This document shows, in pieces, positions 18,195-24,771 of a DNA stretch of 64,000 bases; the stretch's first letter is position 1; each line of letters begins with the position of its first letter. The notes under the pieces are model-generated. The model was not told where the DNA came from. It saw only the letters and a list, made by a program, of their open reading frames with translations, and did not search any database. Source of the DNA: Spirochaetae bacterium HGW-Spirochaetae-1 (GTDB lineage Bacteria; Spirochaetota; UBA4802; UBA5550). Location of the stretch: positions 1 through 64,000 of the forward strand of contig PGXY01000011.1 of the NCBI GenBank assembly GCA_002839375.1, given 5' to 3'. A program made the position numbers and the translations under genes.

Positions 18195-18581
18195 ATGCCT
18201 ACCTTTCCCTCTCAGACCTGAGTTTACAGTATATAAAAAAATAATACTTGTTACTGTATATTTCGGTATCAGGGTGGCTAATTCTTTACATTTTTTCTAT
18301 TCATTTCCCGTGCGTTGAGTAGTAATATATTATTGATCGGTTTGAATTCGGAGTTGCCGGTAAGGCTGGGGACAGGGAATGTATTGTTTTTATATAGTTC
18401 ATCGGGCGTGAGTGAAATGGAGGTAATATATAGGTAAAAACAACGATTTTTTCCCGGCACTGTCTTGACAGGCCCACTGTATGGGCGCTATAATCAGGGA
18501 TTATGGATATATGATTTTTTCTTTTTCCTCTATATATTAATTATTAATAATCCATATAATTTTATCCACAGGGAGGCTGTT
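18195..18581. other. Gap between motA and the cysteine-rich secreted protein gene
   Basis: No gene is seen. On the motA side TACAGTA (18225-18231) and TACTGTA (18252-18258) form an inverted repeat with a 20-base spacer that could be an operator. The right end carries the consensus promoter listed separately. The middle is AT-rich and featureless to me. Confidence 0.5.
18465..18494 (+). promoter_or_regulatory. Consensus promoter TTGACA-18-TATAAT
   Basis: Both hexamers match the sigma-70 consensus exactly, with an 18-base spacer. Transcription would start near 18501, giving an 80-base leader before the small cysteine-rich gene at 18582. This implies strong expression. Confidence 0.75.
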
Positions 18582-18872
18582 ATGAAAAAGGTGTTTTTTT
18601 CCGTACTCGTGGTTGCTATTACAATGGGGCTGGCTTTCGGCGCTGATGTGACACCGAAGGATGTGGCCTGCGAAGCGGGATGCAAAAAGACTCTTGACGA
18701 CTGCAAAGGCAAGGCCGGCGGTAACAGAATGAAAGACGCGGGCTGCAAAGCGGCTCACGATAAATGCCTGAAGAACTGCAAGGCGGAGAAGAAAGAAGAA
18801 AAAGCCGAGAAAAAAGACGCAAATAAAGGGAAAAAAGTCGAGAAAAAAGACGATAAAAAAGGGAAAAAATAA
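18582..18872 (+). CDS. Small secreted cysteine-rich protein with lysine-rich tail
   Basis: 96 residues. A type I signal peptide (about 1-20, cut after AFG) is followed by a 45-residue core whose six cysteines are spaced C-x3-C-x6-C-x13-C-x6-C-x3-C, an exactly mirror-symmetric pattern. This suggests a helical hairpin closed by disulfides or a metal site. The last ~30 residues are almost entirely Lys/Glu/Asp (KKEEKAEKKDANKGKK). The ATG at 18582 has GGGAGG six bases upstream. A consensus promoter upstream and a strong terminator downstream make it a single-gene, probably highly expressed unit. Family and function are unknown to me. Confidence 0.8.
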   Translation: MKKVFFSVLVVAITMGLAFGADVTPKDVACEAGCKKTLDDCKGKAGGNRMKDAGCKAAHDKCLKNCKAEKKEEKAEKKDANKGKKVEKKDDKKGKK

Positions 18873-18910
18873 CGGATATATTTTTCCCGTACCGGTAATT
18901 GAAAAGATGA

Positions 18911-18946
18911 GGCCGTTCCGTAACAATCCCTGGAACGGCCTTTCTT
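18911..18946. terminator. Rho-independent terminator between convergent genes
   Basis: GGCCGTTCC (18911-18919) and GGAACGGCC (18932-18940) form a perfect 9-base stem with a 12-base loop, followed by TTTCTT on the plus strand. It ends the small secreted-protein transcript and may also serve the convergent glycosylase gene. Confidence 0.85.
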
Positions 18947-18959
18947 GTGCCCTTCGGGT

Positions 18960-19580
18960 CTATTTGTACTTGGCTTGAATGGGCATGCCCAGCCGCTCCA
19001 TAACCTTCTGAATGTCATTCCATACGTCCCTGCGCAGGGGGCTTTTATCGCCGCCGTTGCGCAGTATATAACTGGGATGGTACGTGGGCATGACGGGTAT
19101 TCCCATGAACTCGTTCCAGGTGCCCCGTGTCTTCGTGATTCCCGTTTTTGTTTTCAGGATAAACTGCGTGGCGGGATTCCCCAGGGTGATGATTGCTTCG
19201 GGCTGAATTATTTTAATCTGGTCCAGGAGATGGGGAGAGCAGGCCGATACTTCGTCGGGTTCGGGCGGCCGGTCCCTTTCCATTTGCATGTCCACCGTGG
19301 GCCGGCATTTCACGATATTGGCGATGTATACCTGTCCGCGGGGAATGCCCATGCCCAGTTCGATGATACGCGTGAGCAGTTCGCCGGCCCTGCCCACGAA
19401 GGGACGGCCCGTCAGGTCTTCCTGTTTTCCCGGTCCTTCGCCGATGAACATGATCCGGGCTTCGGGATTTCCCTCGCCAAAGACCACGCAGGTGCGCGTC
19501 GAGGCAAGCCTGCATTTCCGGCATTGCAGAACCTGCTCTTTCAGGGACTGAAGATGGCTTGTTTTGATATTTTGTTCCAT
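18960..19580 (-). CDS. Uracil-DNA glycosylase, family 4 (4Fe-4S)
   Basis: Removes uracil from DNA to start base-excision repair; about 206 residues. The iron-sulfur cysteines are visible: CRKC near the N-terminus, then one in IVKCRP and one in ACSPHL. Catalytic motif GEGPGKQED, substrate-pocket FVGRAGELL and the C-terminal [11 protein letters not shown] are all family-4 signatures. Start choice is uncertain: ATG at 19580 fits the family N-terminus but lacks a good ribosome site. The open frame extends to 19655, and a GTG near 19617 is another option. Confidence 0.9.
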   Translation of the reverse strand: MEQNIKTSHLQSLKEQVLQCRKCRLASTRTCVVFGEGNPEARIMFIGEGPGKQEDLTGRPFVGRAGELLTRIIELGMGIPRGQVYIANIVKCRPTVDMQMERDRPPEPDEVSACSPHLLDQIKIIQPEAIITLGNPATQFILKTKTGITKTRGTWNEFMGIPVMPTYHPSYILRNGGDKSPLRRDVWNDIQKVMERLGMPIQAKYK

Positions 19581-19898
19581 AATAATAAACGGGCCGGCAG
19601 CCCGCGATCGAAATACACGGTATGATAATTCTCCTGCCCTTCCTGTCAAGTCCAATGACTGACATTTTGGAACAGGGTATTCTTTTTATGGGTATCTTTA
19701 AAAATTAGGTGTTTCAACCCCTTAGAGGTTCCCTTATGTTGAAAGCACCCCTGTTTTTGGCCAACTTAAAGATATACTATTACTCTGAGTACTTTGAAGC
19801 ACATCGTTGATCTCTCTTTCGGAGGGGACAGAGCCCCGGTTTTTTACCGGAAAGAAGGCTCAGTGTAATATATATATATGAACACAAGGAGGTTCTGC

Positions 19899-20366
19899 AT
19901 GCAGGAAATAACGCTTACCAGCAAGGCATTCAGCCATGGCAAGGCCATTCCGGAGCGATATACCGGTGATGGCGAGGATATATCGCCACCCCTGTCCTGG
20001 GGCAATGTTCCTGAAGGGACGAAAAGTTATGCCCTTATCTGTGATGATCCTGATGCGCCCATAGGTAACTGGGATCACTGGGTACTCTTTAATATCCCCG
20101 GTGAAGCCCGTGAATTGCTCGAGCATTTCCTTTTGAAGAATTCCGTCCTGAAGGGAGTGCGGGGCGGAATGAATGATTTTCGTCGTCTTGAATACGGCGG
20201 TCCCTGTCCGCCCGGGGGTACACACCGGTATTTTTTTAAGATTTATGCCCTTGATGTCGTCCTGGAAATGAAGGAGGGCGTGAAGAAGAAGGAGTTGCAG
20301 AGAGTAATGGAGGGGCACATCCTGGGGAAAGGGGAGCTCATGGGGACCTATACGCGGCGGAAATAG
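19899..20366 (+). CDS. YbhB/YbcL family (PEBP, Raf-kinase-inhibitor-like) protein
   Basis: 155-residue member of the phosphatidylethanolamine-binding-protein fold family; bacterial members have no settled function. Conserved ligand-pocket motifs are present: PERYTGDGEDISPPLSW, DDPDAPIGNWDHWVLFNIP and GPCPPGGTHRYFFKIYALD. No signal peptide, so it is cytoplasmic. The ATG at 19899 is selected because AAGGAGG lies six bases before it; an in-frame ATG at 19878 has no site. Probably monocistronic. Confidence 0.92.
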   Translation: MQEITLTSKAFSHGKAIPERYTGDGEDISPPLSWGNVPEGTKSYALICDDPDAPIGNWDHWVLFNIPGEARELLEHFLLKNSVLKGVRGGMNDFRRLEYGGPCPPGGTHRYFFKIYALDVVLEMKEGVKKKELQRVMEGHILGKGELMGTYTRRK

Positions 20367-20577
20367 GTTCCGGCGGGCATATATCCTGCACGTATTAACG
20401 GTGAATATTTTACTCTGAGTACATCATGGCATGAAAAAAAGGTTGCATAAAAAAGCCCTGTAGCAAATTGTAACATAACAGTGTTATTATTGATTTTTCA
20501 AAAAGGACTGCTGCCGCCCGGAGACAATTCCGCATTATGGCTGATATACGGTCCATACGAAAAAAACAGGGGGATAT

Positions 20578-21657
20578 ATGAACGATACGGTCTATGTGCG
20601 GCTCAGGGAACTTCTCGATACCCTCCCCAACGGGTATCCCGCCACGGAATCGGGTATTGAAATTAAAATATTGAAAAAGATTTTTACCCCCGAAGAAGCG
20701 GAGATATTCATGCAGCTCAGGCTGAAGTGGGAAACCCCCGAAGTCATTGCGGTGCGCTCGGGCATGGATGCCGCCTACCTGACGCGGAAGCTTCCGGAAA
20801 TGCTCAACAACGGACAGCTTGCCGGTGTGAAGATAGGCACGGTGCAGCTTTTCAAGCTTATACCCTTTATCATCGGCATCTATGAATATCAGTTGAACCG
20901 TATGGACGATGAGTTCGTCCGTCTCACCAGCGAGTATATGGATACTGTCTATGCGCAGGAAATGGGCAGTTATGACCCGCCCTTCATGCGCGTCATTCCC
21001 GTGGAGAGCGATATACCCTCGGGAGCGGTGATTGAGCCCTATGAAAGCCTGAAATATCAGATCGAGAGCGCCAAGGCCTGGGCTGTAGGCGACTGCATCT
21101 GCAAGAAGGAAAAGAAAATGCTGGGCCACGGGTGCGATAAGCCCATGGAGGTATGCATCTCCTTTGCCCCGCTGGAGAATTTTTTTCAGGACTACTTCTG
21201 GGGACGCCCCATCACAAAGGATGAGGCCTTCGATATACTGGAGATGTCCGAGAAGGCCGGGCTTGTGCATATGACCAATAACCTGAAGAACGGCCAGTAC
21301 ATGGTGTGCAACTGCTGCGAGTGCTGCTGCGGCATGCTCCGCGGGCTCAACATGTTCGGCCTTGAAGGTGCCGTATCGCCGTCGCGCTATGTCGCCGTGG
21401 TGGATGAGTCCCTGTGCAGCGGCTGCGGGATCTGCGCTGAACGCTGCCAGGTAAGGGCCGTGGACATGGAGGACCTCGCCGCCATAAACGGGCGCTGTAT
21501 CGGGTGCGGTCTCTGCGTGAGCACCTGTCCCGGCGGAGCCATAAGCCTTATAATGCGGGAATCAGCCCCCGTAGTTCCCGAAAACGAGAAGCAGTGGCTG
21601 AAGGAGCGTGACAATGCCAGGGGCGGCAGCGGAGAATATAAAAAACTGATCGGATGA
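20578..21657 (+). CDS. Iron-sulfur protein with two 4Fe-4S motifs, paralogue of the gene at 444
   Basis: 359 residues. The N-terminal ~150 residues resemble a helical, possibly winged-helix, region (EIKILKKIFTPEEAEIF; VRSGMDAAYLTRKLPEML), which could sense or bind a partner. A cysteine cluster CICKKEKK with later C residues (about 178-196) and the dense CNCCECCC (about 243-250) match the order seen in the gene at 444. The C-terminus has two ferredoxin motifs (CSGCGICAERC about 280, CIGCGLCVSTC about 304). Role is probably electron transfer or redox sensing. Start ATG at 20578 follows a GGGGGA site. Confidence 0.88.
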   Translation: MNDTVYVRLRELLDTLPNGYPATESGIEIKILKKIFTPEEAEIFMQLRLKWETPEVIAVRSGMDAAYLTRKLPEMLNNGQLAGVKIGTVQLFKLIPFIIGIYEYQLNRMDDEFVRLTSEYMDTVYAQEMGSYDPPFMRVIPVESDIPSGAVIEPYESLKYQIESAKAWAVGDCICKKEKKMLGHGCDKPMEVCISFAPLENFFQDYFWGRPITKDEAFDILEMSEKAGLVHMTNNLKNGQYMVCNCCECCCGMLRGLNMFGLEGAVSPSRYVAVVDESLCSGCGICAERCQVRAVDMEDLAAINGRCIGCGLCVSTCPGGAISLIMRESAPVVPENEKQWLKERDNARGGSGEYKKLIG

Positions 21658-21682
21658 AAAGCGCCGGCGGATTTTTATCGTT

Positions 21683-22117
21683 TTACAGGATCTCTTCCAG
21701 TATTTCAGCAGCGCTTTCCACGTATACAGGGCATTTCGTGTAGAATATGTTTTCTTTCCGTGCTTTTTCCAGTCCCTGCTGTGTGGTGATATCACAGTCC
21801 AGGAGGTCGCGGCACGAGAGGGACCTGTGCCTGGCCATGAATTTTTCGTTAAAAATCTTCATTATCGTGAACAGCTTTTCCTTTGACTTTTCATCACCGG
21901 GATCAAATTCGCCGTGCACCAGGCCCATGACCATGTAGGCGCCGGTGACGGCCCCGCAGGTTTTCTGCATGTAGCCCATGCCCGCCCCGAAGGGCCGGCC
22001 TATTTTCTTGCACATATCGTCGGGCAGTCCCAACGCGGGGCCGAATGTCGAGAGCACCGACTGGGAGCAGTTCAGGCCCGAAGTGAAAAGAGAGGACGCT
22101 TTTTCCTTTTTATTCAT
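21683..22117 (-). CDS. C-GCAxxG-C-C family protein
   Basis: 144-residue cysteine-pattern protein of the family named for its C-GCAxxG-C-C motif. Here the pattern is NCSQSV (about residue 17), CGAVTG (about 54-59), SCRDLLDC (about 102) and C near 125. Proposed roles in this family are redox or metal related; none is demonstrated for this gene. It converges on the iron-sulfur gene at 20578 and is divergent from the ArsR gene, so the shared metal/redox theme is only suggestive. Confidence 0.85.
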   Translation of the reverse strand: MNKKEKASSLFTSGLNCSQSVLSTFGPALGLPDDMCKKIGRPFGAGMGYMQKTCGAVTGAYMVMGLVHGEFDPGDEKSKEKLFTIMKIFNEKFMARHRSLSCRDLLDCDITTQQGLEKARKENIFYTKCPVYVESAAEILEEIL

Positions 22118-22248
22118 ACAATCCTCGCATATGAGTTGGTTATTCCCGGCGTGTCAGGGCTTATTGAACGGGAAAGCAATAACAATCAACCCGCATTTAC
22201 GAAAATCAAGAAAAATTTACTTTACGGGAATATAAAATGGAAAAAATC

Positions 22249-22290
22249 TTGACAATAAATGTATATATGAACACATGATCATATGTACTG
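22249..22290 (+). promoter_or_regulatory. ArsR/SmtB-type operator over the efflux operon promoter
   Basis: TTGACA (22249-22254) is followed by a long dyad: GTATATATGA (22261-22270) and TCATATGTAC (22279-22288), 9 of 10 positions complementary, 8-base spacer. Sites of this shape are bound by zinc-type ArsR repressors. The downstream gene encodes such a protein, so autoregulation is likely. Confidence 0.6.
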
Positions 22291-22326
22291 TGTGTCATGG
22301 TCGAAATCAGGGGAAAACGGTATTCT

Positions 22327-22632
22327 ATGAAAAAAAACCAGGAACTGAAACTCACGGGGGATATTTTCCAGAACCTGTCGGATTTTTTCAAGGTGATGGG
22401 GGATTTTACCAGGCTGCGGATCATTCACTTTCTATCTGACCGGGAGATGAATGTGAACGAGATAGCGGCCGAACTGGGTATGGAACAGTCGGCCATTTCC
22501 CATCAGCTGCGCATATTGAAACAGTCGCGGCTTGTAAAATACCGGCGCGAAGGAAAGCAGGTGTTTTATTCACTGGACGACCAGCATGTCAGACAGGTTT
22601 TTATTCAGGGTCTGGAACACGTGATGGAGTAA
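22327..22632 (+). CDS. ArsR/SmtB-family metal-responsive repressor
   Basis: About 101-residue winged-helix repressor. The recognition helix region MEQSAISHQLRILKQSRLVKYRREGKQVFYSL is classic ArsR, following FFKVMGDFTRLRIIHFL and MNVNEIAAELG. The ELCVC metal box of ArsR proper is absent. The C-terminal helix (DDQHVRQVFIQGLEHV) offers Asp/His ligands, as in zinc sensors of the CzrA/SmtB type. It lies 28 bases before the CDF transporter. Start could be the ATG at 22327 or 22297; neither has a strong site, and 22327 fits the family length. Confidence 0.87.
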   Translation: MKKNQELKLTGDIFQNLSDFFKVMGDFTRLRIIHFLSDREMNVNEIAAELGMEQSAISHQLRILKQSRLVKYRREGKQVFYSLDDQHVRQVFIQGLEHVME

Positions 22633-22660
22633 CCATCCGATCATCGGGAGAAAAGAGCAT

Positions 22661-23647
22661 ATGGAACATATTCATGAACATGATCATAGTCACGAACACC
22701 ATGAAGGGCACCACCATCATCATGCACCGGCGAGTGCGGGTCGCCTCCTGGCTGTCATAGTATTCAATATTATTATCACACTGGCGGAATTCATAGGGGG
22801 GCTCCTGTCGGGAAGCCTGGCCCTGGTGTCCGACGCATGGCATAATCTTTCTGACGTTCTTTCCCTCATGCTGGGATATGCCGGGGAAAGGGTTTCGCAG
22901 CGTGGTGGTGGAAGCAGCTATACCTTTGGCTTGAAACGCTTTGAGGTGCTCATTGCCATGGTGAATGCTGTCAGTCTCCTGGCCATCGGGATTTTTATAG
23001 TATATGAAGCGGTTATGCGTTTTATCAATCCCGGAGTTATCAATGTGAGCATCATGCTTCCCGTGGCCCTCGTGGGTCTTGCGGGAAACGCCTTTTCCAT
23101 ACTGGCACTGCTGAAAAACAGGAAGGACAATATCAACCTCAGGGCCGCTTTCCTTCACCTTTTTTATGACACCATCTCATCCGTGGCGGTCATTGGTGCG
23201 GCAATCGTCATACACTTTACCGGGCTCTTCTGGATAGACCTGGCAATAAGCCTGCTCATCGTGGTAATGATGGTGTGGAGCTCCATGGGGATTGTGCGGG
23301 AATCGCTGCGCATATTCATGCAGGGGGCACCGGCGCATATCAATACCGAAGAGGTATACCGGTCCATACTTGAAATAAAGGACGTGGGCAGTATCCATGG
23401 TCTCCACATCTGGTCCGTTTCGTCGGCGGAGGTTTTCCTGTCGTGTCATATATGCCTCATTGATCAGGGGTCGGGATTCCCTGACAGCAATGATGTCATC
23501 CGGCAGGTGAATGCCATGCTCAGTGATGCCTACGGGATTAATCACACGGCCCTGCAGATAGAAACCTCGCTTATATGCGGGATCGGCGACGGTGCGTGCT
23601 GCAACCGTGACGGTATGAAGACCCCCAATGGGGGTGGAGACTGCTGA
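22661..23647 (+). CDS. CDF-family zinc/cation efflux transporter
   Basis: 328-residue inner-membrane proton/metal antiporter exporting zinc or similar divalent cations. A histidine-rich N-terminus (about half of residues 3-22 are His) probably binds metal. Six membrane helices follow. Transport-site motifs are HxxxD-type: DAWHNLSD in helix 2 and HLFYD in helix 5. A cytoplasmic C-terminal domain (about 225-300) includes GLHIWSVSS. Cysteines near the end (CGIGDGACCNRDG) are an additional feature. Operon with the ArsR gene gives metal-induced efflux. Confidence 0.93.
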   Translation: MEHIHEHDHSHEHHEGHHHHHAPASAGRLLAVIVFNIIITLAEFIGGLLSGSLALVSDAWHNLSDVLSLMLGYAGERVSQRGGGSSYTFGLKRFEVLIAMVNAVSLLAIGIFIVYEAVMRFINPGVINVSIMLPVALVGLAGNAFSILALLKNRKDNINLRAAFLHLFYDTISSVAVIGAAIVIHFTGLFWIDLAISLLIVVMMVWSSMGIVRESLRIFMQGAPAHINTEEVYRSILEIKDVGSIHGLHIWSVSSAEVFLSCHICLIDQGSGFPDSNDVIRQVNAMLSDAYGINHTALQIETSLICGIGDGACCNRDGMKTPNGGGDC

Positions 23648-23778
23648 CGAATGGGCAAAGTCCAGATTTATTCGCCGGGGGTCGGTCGGGGAACGGGAAA
23701 TTGAATCAAAATAATTGTAGCAATTTAAAGAAACTGTATTTATTATTGCATTGAATGATTTTATCTCAGGAGCAGTGT

Positions 23779-24276
23779 ATGGAACCGAAAAGCGTATCAA
23801 TAAGCAGTATGGAAGTTGTGCAGCAGATGACACAGCAGGATGCCAACCTTGCCGGCAATGTGCATGGCGGTGTAATAATGAAACTCATAGACAATACGGC
23901 GGGAATAGTGGGAAGCCGTCATGCTCAATCCAATGTGGTCACGGCTTCAATTGACCGTCTGTTTTTTCACAGCCCTGTTTTTGTCGGCGATCTGCTCAGG
24001 GTCAAGGCAAGTATCAACATGGTGGGGAACACTTCCATGGAAATAGGGGTCCGGGTGGAGGCTGAGAACTTCATTACCGGCGCAGTCCGTCATACGGCAT
24101 CGGCATATCTGACCTTTGTTGCCCTGGACACCGACGGCATGCCTAAAAAGATTCCGCCGGCCCTGTTTGTGACCGAAAAAGAAAAACGACGCAACTGTGA
24201 AGCACTAAAAAGAAAGGAAAGGAGACTCAAGGCGATAAATGAGGAACAGGATTCCTGTGCTGAAAAGAATGAGTGA
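23779..24276 (+). CDS. Hotdog-fold acyl-CoA thioesterase (YciA-like)
   Basis: 165-residue enzyme hydrolysing acyl-CoA to free acid and CoA. The hotdog signature is clear: NLAGNVHGGVIMKLIDNTAG (about 25-44), with the catalytic aspartate, then ASIDRLFFHSPVFVGDLL and VEAENFITG. A charged C-terminal extension (KRKERRLKAINEEQ) replaces a second domain. AGGAG six bases upstream fixes the ATG at 23779. The next gene follows within 20 bases. Confidence 0.9.
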   Translation: MEPKSVSISSMEVVQQMTQQDANLAGNVHGGVIMKLIDNTAGIVGSRHAQSNVVTASIDRLFFHSPVFVGDLLRVKASINMVGNTSMEIGVRVEAENFITGAVRHTASAYLTFVALDTDGMPKKIPPALFVTEKEKRRNCEALKRKERRLKAINEEQDSCAEKNE

Positions 24277-24295
24277 CGGCAGGGAGGTGCTATTC

Positions 24296-24478
24296 ATGCG
24301 GAAAACTATTATGTCAATAATCGACGAGGCCTTTGAAAAACATCGCGATGACGAGGATCTCATTCGGGAGGTGGTGGAGAACCTTGTTCACACCTGTGTC
24401 CAGTTGCGGGGCGAAGAGGGGCTGAGGGACATAGAAGAGTGCATCGACATGGAGAGGAAAAGGATGATCCCGCGGTGA
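24296..24478 (+). CDS. Small conserved-looking hypothetical protein
   Basis: 60 residues, acidic and helical (DEAFEKHRDDEDLIREVVENL), no membrane segment and one cysteine pair spaced far apart. ATG at 24296 has GGGAGG eight bases upstream; a longer in-frame start at 24239 would overlap the thioesterase gene and lacks a site. It is probably co-transcribed with the thioesterase. Function unknown. Confidence 0.55.
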   Translation: MRKTIMSIIDEAFEKHRDDEDLIREVVENLVHTCVQLRGEEGLRDIEECIDMERKRMIPR

Positions 24479-24577
24479 GATATGCCTGTGTTTGTTTCAT
24501 GATGTTATTGGTTTAAAATTATCGTAACAATTCACCCCTTATGATGTCTTATGTAAAAATAAACAACAGGAGGTTTC

Positions 24578-24676
24578 ATGCAGGTAGACTTCAAAAGACT
24601 GCTCCAGGGGATTGTGGTTCTGGTCATGTTTCTCGTGATTGCCATTATCACCGACGGCGCAGTTGTCTGTTCATAA
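24578..24676 (+). CDS. 32-residue single-helix membrane peptide
   Basis: A short gene starting MQVDFKRLLQG and ending AVVCS. The middle (about residues 11-26) is one strongly hydrophobic helix (IVVLVMFLVIAIIT), with Lys-Arg on the N-terminal side, predicting an N-in topology. AGGAGG sits six bases before the ATG, the best ribosome site in this gap. Small proteins of this type often regulate larger membrane proteins; no partner can be named. A hairpin near 24725 could end the transcript. Confidence 0.5.
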   Translation: MQVDFKRLLQGIVVLVMFLVIAIITDGAVVCS

Positions 24677-24724
24677 TTACTGCAGACAAGCGATAAAGAT
24701 GTGCCGGAGAATATACCGTTAGAA

Positions 24725-24742
24725 CCCCTCCTTGAAGAGGGG
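24725..24742. terminator. Hairpin between convergent small peptide gene and valS
   Basis: CCCCTC (24725-24730) and GAGGGG (24737-24742) pair around a 6-base loop. No clear T-run follows on either strand, so termination is possible but weakly supported. Confidence 0.3.
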
Positions 24743-24771
24743 ATTATCCTCTGTGTGTTTATATTGAGAAA

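Noticed and set aside
6164-19738. Shared 15- to 16-base sequence AGAGGTTCCCTTATG in two gaps (about 6164 and 19724, opposite strands)
   Set aside because: A chance match of this length is expected about once in a 64 kb window on both strands, and flanks do not align.
19737-19811. 24-codon frame preceded by AGAGG
   Set aside because: Very short, no hydrophobic or conserved character; the site could be chance.
19780-20422. TACTCTGAGTAC on both sides of the YbhB-like gene
   Set aside because: Only 12-13 bases, two copies, flanks unrelated; no promoter link.
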